A stretch of 64,000 bases of DNA from Spongilla lacustris (taxonomy: Eukaryota > Porifera > Demospongiae > Spongillida > Spongillidae). Location: positions 4,336,023-4,400,022 of the forward strand of contig OX442423.1 in NCBI GenBank assembly GCA_949361645.1, written 5' to 3'. A program made the translations under genes and the position numbers. Position 1 is the stretch's first letter. The number at the start of each line of letters is the position of its first letter. The notes below the pieces were generated by a model, which had not been told where the DNA came from, did no database searches, and saw only the letters and a program-made list of their open reading frames with translations. Below, in pieces: positions 1-10,689 of this stretch.

Positions 1-1015
1 CTAGATTTATTAACTAGTAATAACTTAATTATTGAAAGTCGTTTATATGATTTTAATGATATTACATGTATTGTAAGTATCTCAGTGTAGAAATAACACA
101 TGTTTTAACATGGTTTATCATAAACCATTCAATGGTAAATTAAATCTAATACACTCAGACATACTTCCCATATGGTACTAGATTTACTAACTAGTAATGG
201 TTTAATTATTGAAAGTCGTTATTATGATTTTAATGATAGTACATGTATTGTGACTATCTCAGTGTAGAAATCACACTTATGGTTTAACATGGTTTATCAT
301 AAACCATTCAATGGTAAATTAAATCTAATACACTCAGACATACTTCCCATATGGTACTAGATTTACTAACTAGTAATGGTTTAATTATTGAAAGTCGTTA
401 TTATGATTTTAATGATATTACATGCATTGTGAATATCTCAGTGTAGAAATCACACTTATGGTTTAACATGGTTTATCATAAACCATTCAATGGTAAATTA
501 AATCTAATACACTCCGACATACTTCCCATATGGTACTAGATTTACTAACTAGTAATGGTTTAATTATTGAAAGTCGTTATTATGATTTTAATGATAATAC
601 AAGCATTGTGAATATCTCAGCCTGGAAATAACATAACATGGTTTATCATAAACCATTAAATGGTAAATTAAATCTAATACACTCAGATATACTTCCCTTA
701 TGGTACTAGATTTACTAACTAGTAATGGTTTAATTATTGAAAGTCGTTATTATGATTTTAATGATGCATTGTGAATATCTCAGTGTAGAAATAACACTTA
801 TGGTTTAACATGGTTTATCATAAACCATTCAATGGTAAATTAAATCTAATACACTCAGACATCCTTCCCATATGGTACTAGATTTATTAACTAGTAATAA
901 CTTAATTATTGAAAGTCGTTTATATGATTTTAATGATATTACATGTATTGTGAATATCTCAGTGTAGAAATAACACATGGTTTAACATGGTTTATCATAA
1001 TCCATTCAATGGTAA
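1..1015 (+). repeat. 179-bp satellite array, left block
   Basis: About six head-to-tail copies of an AT-rich unit. The landmark TAAACCATTCAATGGTAAAT recurs at 121, 300, 479, 649, 821 and, with one change, 999, giving spacings of 179, 179, 170, 172 and 178 bp. Each unit also carries GGTACTAGATTTACTAACTA and GAAAGTCGTTATTATGATTT. Shorter spacings come from small internal deletions. No coding frame persists across units. The array resumes at 4,513 beyond an inserted retroelement. Confidence 0.95.
977..1015. repeat. Putative target-site duplication, left copy
   Basis: A 39-bp stretch starting ATGGTTTAACATGG ends where satellite sequence stops. It matches 4,513-4,551, where satellite sequence resumes, with one difference. 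An insertion without duplication would have resumed at the next satellite base, so the 39-bp overlap looks like a target duplication. Unequal exchange within the array could mimic it. Confidence 0.6.
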
Positions 1016-1489
1016 TTTAAAGGGGAGGGGCCAATTTGCATTGGTCCTCCTTGAATGCCCTCTACGCCACTGGAGTCTTTATATGTGGATGTGGAGTAGA
1101 GGGGTTCTAAAAAGGGTGGAGGTATGGTGGTTGGGATTGGTACATGGGTGGGTAGTAGGCGTGCGGAGTGGGGTATGGCCAGCTTGTGAGGGATTGTGGT
1201 ACAGGTGTCATCCAGGGTGGGATTAGTGGCCACCTGTTGTCAAACATTAGTGTCATGAGTGGAGGGGGTGGGAGGGGTAGGAGAGGCGTGTTTCGTCTGA
1301 GGGGGTTGCAGGATGGCGCATCATGGTTGGGTTGATGGATGTTGGGCTTGTAGGTTGGTTGGGGCAGGAGTGACATCAATGGTGGAATGATTGGGGTGGG
1401 GTTGTATTGTTGCTTCTGTTGTCGACTGGGCTGATTACTGTTCAATGGTGGGGTGGTATTAGGGTATTGTTTCTGTTGGCTCTTTTGTT

Positions 1490-3172
1490 TCAGTGGGACT
1501 TGTACTTTTGGGTGTGGGGGATGTTGAGGGTGGGTTTGGTGTTTGTTGCAGTAGGCCTTGTTGGGCAGGTGGACTCGGGAAGCAGGGGCTGAGGGGGGAC
1601 TTGTTGAAGGTGGGTGGTCTTGGTGTTTGTTGCAGTAGGCCTTGGTGGGCGGGTGGACTCGGGAAGCAGGGGCTGAGGGGGGACCTGGGGGGTTGTCACC
1701 TCTCTTTGGGAGTCTGGGGGTGTGAGTTTGGAGGGTAGGGTGCGGGTCCTGAGGCACTCTTCTGTGTATATTCGGTTTGCTTTGTGTGCTTGTACCGTTT
1801 TCTGAATCTTCTTTTTCCTCTTCTCCTGTAGTGCATCATGTAGCTTTGTCATGTGCTCTAGTGCAGTTGTTTGGGTGTTGCGCCATTGGCTCAGGATAAC
1901 TTCATCTTTCACTGAGTCGAGCTCTTTTTCAATTTTGTCTAGCATTGAGTCTGTTTGTGCGGTTACCTTGTGGAGATGTTGCACGTTTGCTATGGTGAGT
2001 TCCGTGCTGGTCCTTGTGAGGATTTCGACGTACTTGGTCTTCGGTGTATCATCAGCTCCAAATGTGGCACATGTGGCAAAGGCCCTGATTCCTAGGGGGA
2101 ATACGCCTTTCTGCAGGCACTATTCGTTGAAAGCCAAATGGTGCCGAGCCAATTCATAAAATTTCCTCATACCTGGGTACCTGTCCATAACAGACTGGTA
2201 TTCTTTGTCGAGGAGTGCCTTTTCTATTTTTGATGTTTTGTTGGGCTGGACAGTTGGCATGGGACACATGTGAGCTGCTGGTGATTGTGGTAGTGAGATG
2301 GTATTGGCATCTGATGGTGGTGGTGTGGGGAAGGGAGTGATATGGGTAGGCTGATCGATGGTCTGAGCTGTTGCTGGTGGTGTGGGAGAACATGTTCTGA
2401 TGAGTGGTGATTGATCATTGCTATTTGATGGTGAAGATGGGGCATCAGAGGCTGATGAATGTGGTGGGGGGGAGGGGATGGTGATGGTGAGTTGATCAAT
2501 GGTTTGGGTTACTGCAGATGATGGTGGGGGTGGTGGACTAGTTCTGACTGGTGGCAATTGGTCATTGATTGATGATGGGGTTAAGGTATTAGATGCTGAT
2601 GGGAGTGAGTGACATGGGGCGGTATGGGTAGGCTGATCAGTGGTTTGAGCTGTTACTGGTGATGGTGGTGGGGATAAGTTCGTTCGAATGGGTGGCAAAT
2701 GGTCTTTGACATTTGATGTTGAAGGTAGGGCATCAGAAGCTGATGATGGAGGTGATGAGGGGGTGATTAGGATGGGTTGACCAGTGGTTTGAGCTGCAAG
2801 TGATGATGGTTGAGGGGATGAGCTTGCGCTAGGTGGCAGGTGGTCATGGGTCAGGGTCGGTTGTGAGGAACGAGGTATGGCTGGGGAACGAGGTGTTGGT
2901 TGGGAGAACGTTCTAGCAGATGGTGGGGGAGAGGGTGAAGGGGTGTTGAGCCCGTTTTGTTTGCGTCGCGTATTGCGCTTGGCATTTGAGGCCATGGGTT
3001 GGGCTACGTGAGCGTTTCGGGTTGGAAGTTTTTGGGTAGTCAGGGGGCAGGGTGGCACCAATGATGGTTTCATTCCCTTTGCTGCGTGCGGTGGACTGGG
3101 CCCGAGTGCGTTGCTGGCGCTGCGCGTCTGGTAGCGATCCGGTTTGTTAGTTGGCATGAGGGCACGGGGCAT
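1490..3172 (-). pseudogene. Ser/Pro-rich retroelement ORF with internal repeats
   Basis: A 561-codon frame with one TAG at 2,120-2,122 (reading resumes in the same frame). It starts MPRALMPTNKPDRYQTRS. Its middle (about 2,290-2,900) repeats a Pro/Ser-rich unit of roughly 50 residues about four times (TAQT.DQP...PPSSAS...LPPIRT). The part after the stop looks folded and helical (DSMLDKIEKELDSVKDEV, KLHDALQEKRKKKIQK), then becomes Pro-rich again. I do not recognise a named domain. Position and strand suggest the N-terminal region of a Penelope-like polyprotein from a head-to-tail partner. A short duplication at about 1,538-1,700 repeats a Pro-rich segment. Confidence 0.5.
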
Positions 3173-3399
3173 TCAGAGTAAACATCATCCCACTCATGCG
3201 AGTTAATCCAGAGCAAAGATTTGCAACTGAAGAAATCTGGATCAATAGGCTAAACTCAAGAACCCCGTATGGGCTAAATGATGTATACATGTGATGTAAC
3301 AGCCAGCTGCACACACCTCACATTTAGCACCTGTCGAGAACTATTTATGCACTGCACGAACACCTGTTATTCATTTCGTTACAATCTTTGCTGTATACT

Positions 3400-3436
3400 G
3401 CACTGAAGAAGGCCAGCATGGCCGAAATGCATTTGT
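3400..3436 (+). ncRNA. Hammerhead-like hairpin in retroelement spacer
   Basis: CTGAAGA, then AGGCCAGCATGGCC, then GAAA: this resembles the hammerhead core CUGANGA - stem II - GAAA, with GGCC/GGCC as stem II and one extra A before the stem. Penelope-like elements often carry hammerhead ribozymes in their terminal repeats. Here the motif is on the strand opposite the RT, and stems I and III are not clear, so this may be only a relic or a chance hairpin. Confidence 0.3.
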
Positions 3437-3521
3437 AGTGACATTAAAGTTTGGCACGAGAGAGAATACAGTGAACGTGTCCCCTTTTACGTAAGTCTAC
3501 ACTAATCATTCCCTCCCCCCA

Positions 3522-4512
3522 TTAGTGCATGTAGTTGCGGGTATGGTCGAAGTGTTTGTAGATACGCTGTCTGGGCTCCCGACTGGACCTGAATCTACTC
3601 CTATGCTGGTTTACCCTCTCCCTCAGTGTGGACGTGGTTACGCCCACGTATTGAAGTTTACAGATTTTGCATTGGAGTACGTATATTATATTACTGCTCT
3701 CGCAGGACAGATGATGCTGTATGGGGATCCTTAGGCCCGTGGTGGTGCACTTGAATGTGTTGGTTGTGATGATATCGGGACATGACCTGCAGTTACTTTT
3801 ATTACATGGCTGTGGTAGGAGTGGTATGTGGTAGCTTCTGATCTCGGGTGTGATGTTGTTTGTAATGGCATCTGTATTCAATGGTGATTTTGTGATGATC
3901 TTCTTGATTTTTGTTTTGTTTCTGTATGCAATGACTGGCCGTTTGCGAGCCATAGGAAATGTGGTGGCGTCCCTTTCAAGGTGATCTAGGTTTAGCTTTA
4001 AGGCTTTGATCGGATGGTTCCTTCTGGCATCGTAGTGGACTGTAAATGGGTATGGTGCAGCTGATGGTGTTGTGAGTTGGTTTCGCGGTTGGCTTGAGAC
4101 TGATATGATGATCTTATTGATGATGTTGAAGGGGTAGCCTCTATCGATAAAGTGGTTGATGAGTTGCTGTTTGAGGTGTCTGAAGTCTTTAGGGTCAGAA
4201 CATTGACGCTGGTATCTCAGGATTTCTGCTTTGATAATGGCTGCTTTTGTGTTGAGTGGGTGATGGCTGGTGTAGTGGATATACTGAAAAGAGTTTGTTG
4301 GCTTGAAATGTGTTTTGGTGGAAAGTCAGCATGTGGCTGCAAATTGATCTCCTTTGTAGATGGTAATGTCAAGATAATCTATGGATGTTTCTGAGATTGA
4401 GTACTCGTATTTGATTGTTGGGTGGAAGCCATTGAGGTTGGCAAAGAATGTTTGGAAGTCAGCCATTGAGTGTGTCCAGACAATGAAAATGTCGTCAATG
4501 TAACGCTTGTAG
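3522..4512 (-). pseudogene. Penelope-like RT end plus GIY-YIG domain
   Basis: One minus-strand frame runs from the array junction to a stop at 3,522, broken by a single TGA at 4,326-4,328. It opens with the RT catalytic box YIDDIFIVW and continues through a thumb-like region (LRYQRQCSDPKDFRHLKQQL). It then has a C-terminal block with spaced cysteines (PCNKSNCRSCP) and NIIYVLQCKICKLQYVGVTT followed by LRERVNQH. The IYVLQC...YVG...LRERVNQH pattern is the Cys-rich GIY-YIG-like nuclease typical of Penelope-like elements. The RT fingers and palm before YIDD are missing. It is unlikely to be functional because of truncation and the stop. The class call is firm; the subfamily is not resolved. Confidence 0.8.
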
Positions 4513-6245
4513 ATGGTTTAACATGGTTTATCATAAACCATTCAATGGTAAATTAAATCTAATACACTCAGACATACTTCCCATATGGTACAAGATTTAC
4601 TAACTAGTAATGGTTTAATTATTGAAAGTCGTTGTTATGATTTTAATGATATTACTGGCATTGTGAATATCTCAGTCTGGAAATAACACATGGTTTAACA
4701 TGGTTTATCATAAACCATTCAATGGTAAATTAAATCTAACACACTCAGACATACTTCCCATATGATGCTAGAATTACTAACTAGTAATGGTTTAATTATT
4801 GAAAGTCGTTATTATGATTTTAATGATAATACAAGCATTGTGAATATCTCAGCCTGGAAATAACATAACATGGTTTATCATAAACCATTCAATGGTAAAT
4901 TAAATCTAATACACTCAGACATCCTTCCCATATGGTACTAGATTGATTATCTAGTAATAACTTAATTATTAAAAGTCGTTATTATGATTTTAATGATATT
5001 GCATGTATTGTGACTATCTCAGTGTAGAAATAACACTTATGGTTTAACATGGTTTATCATAAACCATTCAATGGTAAATTAAATCTAATACACTCAGACA
5101 TACTTCCCATATGGTACTAGATTTACTAACTAGTAATGGTTTAATTATTGAAAGTCGTTATTATGATTATAATGATACTACATGCATTGTGAATATCTCA
5201 GTGTAGAAATAACACTTATGGTTTAACATGGTTTATCATAAACCATTCAATGGTAAATTAAATGTAACACACTTAGACATACTTCCCATATGGTACTAGA
5301 TTTACTTACTAGTAATGGTTTAATTATTGAAAGTCGTTATTATGATTTTAATGATAATACATGCATTGTGAATATTTCAGCCTGGAAATAACATAACATG
5401 GTTTATCATAAACCATTCAATGGTAAATTGAATCTAATACACTCAGACATACTTCCCATATGGTACAAGATTTACTAACTAGTAATGGTTTAATTATTGA
5501 AAGTCGTTATTATGATTTTAATGATAATACAAGTATTGTGAATATCTCAGCCTGGAAAAAACATAACATGGTTTATCATAAACCATTCAATGGTAAATTA
5601 AATCTAATACACTCCGATATACTTCCCTTATGGTACTAGAGTTACTAACTAGTAATGGTTTAATTATTGAAAGTCGTTATTATGATTTTAATGATATTAC
5701 AAGCATTGTGAATATCTCAGTGTAGAAATAACACTTATGGTTTAACATGGTTTATCATAAACCATTCAATGGTAAATTAAATCTAAAACACTCAGACATC
5801 CTTCCCATATGGTACTAGATTTATTGACTAGTAATAGCTTAATTATTGAAAGTCGTTATTATGATTTTAATGATATTACATGTATTGTGACTATCTCAGT
5901 GTAGAAATAACACTTTTGGTTTAACATGGTTTATCATAAACCATTCTATGGTAAATTAAATCTAATACACTCAGACATACTTTCCATATGGTACTAGATT
6001 TACTAACTAGTAATGGTTTAATTATTGAAAGGCGTTATAATGATTTTAATGATATTACAGGCATTGTGAATATCTCAGCCCGGAAGTAACACTTATGGTT
6101 TAACATGGTTTATCATAAACCATTCAATGGTAAATTAAATCTATTACACTCAGACATCCTTCCCATATGATACTAGATTTACTAACTAGTAATAACTTAA
6201 GTATTGAAATTCGTTATTATAATTTTAATGATATTACATGTATAG
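4513..6245 (+). repeat. 179-bp satellite array, right block
   Basis: About ten more copies of the same unit in the same orientation. The block starts with the 39-bp overlap (4,513-4,551) and stops abruptly at about 6,245, where non-satellite sequence begins. Units vary by small indels (for example loss of the CACTTATGGTTTA segment in several copies), so this is an old, diverged array. Confidence 0.95.
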
Positions 6246-6673
6246 TTTGGAGCCTTCTGCAGTAGCTGGATCTGATGATAAAAGGCCAGATGGCATTTCA
6301 ATGGTTCCCTGGAAAGAGGGGAAACTCCTTGTGTGGGATGCTACATGCAGATACCTTGGCACCATGACATCTTTCCACTGCTGATAGAGGCCCAGGATTG
6401 GTAGTAGCAGAGGCTGAATCTCAAAACAGGAAGAAGTATTCCTCTCTTGGAGCTAAGTACTTCTTTGTTCCCATAGCATGTGAGTCTCTTGGTGTGTTTG
6501 GTGCTGAAACATTGTCCTTTCTTAATGACCTTTGCCATTGTCTGCACCAAACCACTGGAGATACACAATCCTACCGGTTCTTACTCCAGCGCCTTTCTGT
6601 GGCAATCCAGAGAGGAAATTCCATCTCCGTCTTGGGATCGGTAAGTTCCTTTGATGGTTTAGATGACTTTTAG
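6246..6673 (+). pseudogene. Non-LTR retrotransposon pol, C-terminal remnant
   Basis: Two frames with a shift between them. The first reads DDKRPDGISMVPWKEGKLLV then WDAT (about 6,270-6,350). The second reads AEAESQNRKKYSSL, FVPIACESLGVFGAETLSFL and TGDTQSYRFLLQRLSVAIQ then RGNSISVLGSV (6,405-6,650). RPDG...W..G..LVWD, FVP...E..GVFG and L.QR.S.AIQRGN..SVLG are the usual end of the pol protein of a LINE group common in invertebrates. The copy has several stops and is dead. It sits between satellite in direct (left) and inverted (right) orientation. Confidence 0.65.
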
Positions 6674-6816
6674 TTCTGTGTGTGAATGATTGAGCATGTT
6701 AGTGTGCCAGTACATTGTATATGTTAGGTTGTGTTGTTGTTAGCCATATATGTTAGTTTATAATGTATGTTGGTTTATAGTGTACTTATGTTATTTCTTC
6801 ATATTATTTTTTCTTA
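6674..6816. other. Short AT-rich spacer
   Basis: TTAGTTTATAATGTATG-type simple sequence between the LINE remnant and the inverted satellite copy. No gene or signal recognised. Confidence 0.5.
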
Positions 6817-7027
6817 GTACTATCGTTAAAATAATAACGACTTTTAATAATTAAGTCATTACTAGTTAGTAAATCTAGATCTATAAGGATAGTATGTTTA
6901 AAGGTTTTAGATTTAACTAGCATGTTCATGGCTTATTATAAACCATGTTAAACCATAAGTGTTATTTCTACTTTGAGATTTCATACTGTATGTACTATCA
7001 TTAAAATCATACTAACGACTTTTCCAT
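6817..7027 (-). repeat. Inverted satellite copy
   Basis: Reverse-complement match to the satellite unit (ATTACTAGTTAGTAAATCTA, AAACCATGTTAAACCATAAG, ATTAAAATCATACTAACGAC), a little over one unit long and more diverged than the main arrays. Its orientation is opposite to 1-1,015 and 4,513-6,245. Confidence 0.85.
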
Positions 7028-7029
7028 CA

Positions 7030-7770
7030 TACGGGAACTGGGTCCCCCACTAGGCCTTCATATCAACATTCAAAATGTGAATTGTACAGCCCATGTGACC
7101 TAAGCTTTTTTCCATCTGACATGAAGAGGTCTACATCACCTCACTTTGAAATACTTGCAGCCCCAATTGGTGACGTGGCCCTGCACCTACTGAAGCAATT
7201 GGAGGAAGTTGGCTCTGTCGATCCCCAGGTGGCACTGCATGCTCCTTTTGAGGCTATGTGGTCGTTTTTGTTGTCTGGTGCACCTGGCTAGATGAAACCT
7301 CCCTCATTGATCGTTGATGGTCTTGCACTCTTTGATAATGATGTACGCCACTGTTTTGCTGAGTGTACCATGGTTGACACATCTGATGCAGCTTGGTAGC
7401 AAGCCCAACTTAGTTTAAGTCGTGGAGGCCTTGGGCTTTGTCGGCAATCGTCGCCTTTCCCTTCATTCACCTGCTGCTTACATAGTTTCTGCAATTGCAT
7501 CCGACTTTTGCTCTCCACAAAGCAAACATCTTTTGCATGCTATTGACTTGTTCAATGCAATCTGTATCTACTATCGATGAGCTCACCATTACCACCATCA
7601 GTTCTTCTAAATTACCTAAAATAATTGTTATCTGCTAAATTGGGAGGACCAGCAATTTACCAAGCTATTTGCTAATGCTTCACTGCCGGATATCCTCGCC
7701 TCACTCATCAGCTTGGCTATCTGTCAGCCCTTCCCCAAAAATCGTTACCTGAGCTGTGTGTACTTGAGGC
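7030..7770 (+). pseudogene. Non-LTR retrotransposon pol, post-RT remnant
   Basis: Frames broken by stops read SPHFEILAAPIGDVALHLLK, LEEVGSVDPQVALHAPFEAM, PPSLIVDGLALFDNDVRHCF then VDTSDAAW (stop) QAQLSLSRGGLGL. The run APIGD...LL..LE.VGS.DPQVAL...FD.DVR.CF....VD.S..AW.QAQLSLSRGGLGL is the segment after the RT domain in a LINE family whose pieces recur at 19.8, 30.7, 31.5 and 35.3 kb. Weaker matching continues to about 7,760. In an intact element this segment precedes the C-terminal segment type seen at 6,246-6,673. Here the order along the strand is reversed, so these are separate insertions or a rearrangement. Confidence 0.65.
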
Positions 7771-8442
7771 ATGACTCATGATTGAACACATTACATTATG
7801 TCACAGATGATAAACTGACTTGATGCAAATGATTTTGAAATTTGCAACCAGTTTTACACACAATGTAGTAGAGTACATGTAAAGCAGTACATACATGGTG
7901 CTAATTATGCATCCAGGAGATCATCAATGTTCATAACTTTTCTTTTCTTACTCTTCAAGTCTATTCTGCTGATGCTTTCTTGAGGTCGCTACAAAAATGT
8001 TGTATAGTATGAAAATTTAAATTTAACAAATAAATTTTTACATGCAGAAATTACACTAGCTAAGAATTCATGTAACTAGTACATATGTGCACATACACGT
8101 ACATGTACTTGCGGATTATTGTAGACATTCTTTATCATTATATACCTCTTTCTTTCCCATAAATAATATATCTTATTTAGTTATGCATCTTTAAGCAAAT
8201 GTGTACCTTCATAAGTAGCCAGTTATTGAAATTACTTTGCAAAGTCTGTATGGTGATGAACTACCTTCTAAATATTACAATTGCTCAGAAGGCATTGCTT
8301 TGCGGTATATTTGTATTTGGTACACACCAAAGGTAATATAACAGTTTGCATACACGTTGCATGAAGATAGACTTGTCCATTATGTAGATATAATTTGTAC
8401 ACCTACATGTATCACCAATTCAAACACAAATAATAAAACAAC
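7771..8442. other. Unassigned AT-rich sequence
   Basis: About 670 bp of AT-rich sequence with several ACATGTACATG palindromes. No exon-like or repeat-like structure recognised. Confidence 0.5.
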
Positions 8443-9250
8443 CATATATATGGGAAAGGTTACGAGAAAAGGGACCTAGCGTGTATTATAAAAAAGTATA
8501 ATAAAAATGCATTACGTTTGATTTGCTATAACTTTCGAACAGTTAACGCTATCAACTTCGAATTTTCAACACTTCATACTGCACCATTTCTCTATGGTAA
8601 AATACAATTTGGAGTCTTGCACTTGCTCCGTGTCAGTATTGCAACGTTCGATACCCCACTGGGTTCAAACTAGCCTAGGAGTAATCAATTCGCTTCAAAT
8701 TCGGTTTGTAGGTAGAGAGGTCCTATACCTATCGATTTGTTCTGTTTGTTAATTTTTATGCCATCCGTTACGGAGATACAGTTGAACAAACTACGTGCAC
8801 GTTTTCCCGCTTGATTCGCGCCAATGTTATAATCCCCACCTCCCCATACATTGAGCGGAACGCAATTTGCCCAAATCATTGGCGCGAATCGAGCACGAAA
8901 ATGGGCACATAGTTTGTTCAACTGTATCTTCGTAATGGATGGCATAAAAATCAACGAACAGAACAAATCGATAGGTATAGGACCTCTCTACCTACAAACC
9001 GAATTTGAAGCGAATGGATTACTCCTACCGAAAGTTATGGCGGGTTTGAACCCAGTGGGGTATCGAACGTTGCAATACTGACACAGAGCAAGTGCAAGAC
9101 TCCAAAATGTATTTTACCATAGAGAAATGAAGTGTTGAAAAAAGGAAGGTGATAGCGTTAACTGTTCGGAAGTTATAGCAAATCAAACGTAATGCATTTT
9201 TATTATACTTTTTTATAATAAACGCTAGGTCCCTTTTCTCGTAAACTTTC

Positions 9251-9260
<10 letters not shown>
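8443..9260. mobile_element. Palindromic MITE 1
   Basis: An inverted repeat with arms of about 400 bp that meet near 8,852. The ends are ATATATGGGAAAGGTTACGA on the left and the reverse complement of the same sequence (CTCGTAAACTTTCCCATATA) on the right. Landmarks repeat in mirror order: AAAAGGGACCTAGCG, ACAGTTAACGCTATC, CACCATTTCTCTATGG and CGTTCGATACCCCACTGGG. It is flanked by (TA)n on the right, suggesting TA-rich targets. No transposase is encoded. Transcription through it would give a long hairpin RNA. Confidence 0.85.
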
Positions 9261-9294
<34 letters not shown>

Positions 9295-9755
9295 GGGACA
9301 GTTTCCACGAAAATGGCCCTTCGTTTATAATATATATAATTGCTATGTATTTGAATCGTAATAACTTCCGAACAGTTAACGCTATCTACTTCCTATTTTC
9401 AACACTTCATACTGCACCATTTCTCTATGGTAAAGTACATTTTGGAGTCTTGCACTTGCTCCGTATCAGTATTGCAACGTTCGATACCCCACTGGGTTCA
9501 AACCCGCCATAACTTTCGGTAGGAGTAATCAATTCGCTTCAAATTCGGTTTGTAGGTAGAGAGGTCCTATACCTATCGATTTGTTTTGTTCGTTGATTGA
9601 CACGGAGCAAGTGCAAGACTCCAATATATATTTTACCATAGAGAAATGGTGCAGTATGAAGTGTTGGAAATAGGAAGTTATAGCAAATCAAACGTAATGC
9701 ATTTTTATTATACTTTTTTATAATACACGCTAGGTCCCTTTTCTCGTAAACTTTC

Positions 9756-9790
<35 letters not shown>
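9261..9790. mobile_element. MITE 2, internally deleted hybrid
   Basis: Same family as MITE 1 and 3. The left end (GGGACAGTTTCCACGAAAAT) resembles MITE 3, while the right end (CTCGTAAACTTTCCCATATA) matches MITE 1. The centre of the palindrome is deleted (a jump at about 9,598). (TA)n runs lie on both sides. It looks like a recombinant or a deletion derivative. Confidence 0.75.
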
Positions 9791-9792
<2 letters not shown>

Positions 9793-9794
9793 TA

Positions 9795-10610
9795 TATATG
9801 GGACAGTTCACGCGAAAATGATAACTCGCTTTTATATTTATAATGTTATAAAATTTCCTTATGTTTGAATCGCTATAACTTCCCAACGGTTTAGGCTATC
9901 TACTTCGTATTTACAACACTTCATACCACACCATTTCTCTATGGTAAAATACATTTTGGTGTCTCGCACGTGCTCCGTACCAGTACTGCAACGTTTTATA
10001 CCCCACCGGGTTCAAACCCGCCATAACTTTTTGTAGGAGTAATCAAATCGCTTCAAATTCGGTTTGTAGGTACCTATCGATTTGTTCTGTTCGTTAATTT
10101 TTATACCATCCGTTACGGAGATACATTTGAACAAAGTACGTCCACTTTTCCCGCTCGATTCGCGCCAATGATTTTGGCAAACCGCGTCCCGCTCAATGTA
10201 TGGGAGGCTGGGATGATAACATTGGCGCGTATCAAGCGGGAAAAAGTGCACGTAGTTTGTTCAACTGTATCTCCGTAACGGATGGCATAAAAATTAACGA
10301 ACAATACAAATCGATAGGTACAGGACCTTTGTACCTACAAACCGAATTTGAAGCGATTTGATAACTCCTACAGAAAGTTATGGCAGGTTTGAATCCGGTG
10401 TGGTATAAAACGTTGCAGTACTGGTACGGAGCACGTGCAAGACACCAAAATGTATTTTACCATAGAGAAATGGTGTGGTATAAAGTGTTGTAAATACGAA
10501 GTAGATAGCCTAAACCGTTGGGAAGTTATAGTGATTCAAACATAAGGAAATTTTATAACATTATAAATATAAAAGCGAGTTATCATTTTCGCGTGAACTG
10601 TCCCATATAT
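9795..10610. mobile_element. Palindromic MITE 3, next to INTS3 3' end
   Basis: Inverted repeat with arms of about 400 bp meeting near 10,200. The ends are TATATGGGACAGTTCACGCG and its reverse complement before (TA)n at 10,605. Shares CACCATTTCTCTATGG and other blocks with MITE 1. The last INTS3 reading frame enters the right arm at 10,610 and finds its stop at 10,536. Confidence 0.85.
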
Positions 10611-10689
10611 ATATATACTTTTACATAGAGAATTCACCTTTTTACTATCTTCTGCATAGGTACTGGCCATTCTATAGAGGTTTTCAAAT
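10536..10689 (-). CDS. INTS3: INTS3 last exon, reading into MITE 3
   Basis: After the acceptor the frame reads [17 protein letters not shown], matching the conserved FSDLFSLAEEYED tail of INTS3. It then continues about 25 codons through (TA)n and into the MITE arm before stopping at 10,536-10,538. The vertebrate protein has a basic, Ser-rich disordered tail here. Either the MITE supplies the terminal codons, or the AAG/GTGAAT at about 10,634 is a donor to an exon I cannot see. Confidence 0.6.

Larger units (their letters stand above)
1016..4512 (-). mobile_element. Penelope-like retroelement inserted in satellite
   Basis: A 3.5-kb non-satellite block splits the array. On the minus strand it reads: the end of a reverse transcriptase with a YIDD box (4,491-4,502), a Cys-rich GIY-YIG-like domain (to 3,522), a 350-bp spacer, then a Ser/Pro-rich open frame (3,172-1,490). 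RT followed by GIY-YIG is the Penelope-like arrangement. The RT is cut off at the 4,512 junction, so the copy is 5'-truncated. The following frame could be the 5' part of a second, head-to-tail copy, an arrangement known for this class. In-frame stops (4,326-4,328 and 2,120-2,122) mark decay. Confidence 0.75.

Noticed and set aside
987..1738. Plus-strand Gly/Trp/Leu-rich ORFs
   Set aside because: Shadows of the Pro/Ser-rich minus-strand retroelement frame.
1..6245. Tandem repeats considered as a CRISPR array
   Set aside because: Units of 179 bp are contiguous with no unique spacers, and the context is an animal genome; this is satellite DNA.
8685..10304. Short ORFs in the MITE cluster (for example 8,851-9,081)
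   Set aside because: They fall in both arms of inverted repeats with the same peptides appearing on opposite strands; no transposase motif.
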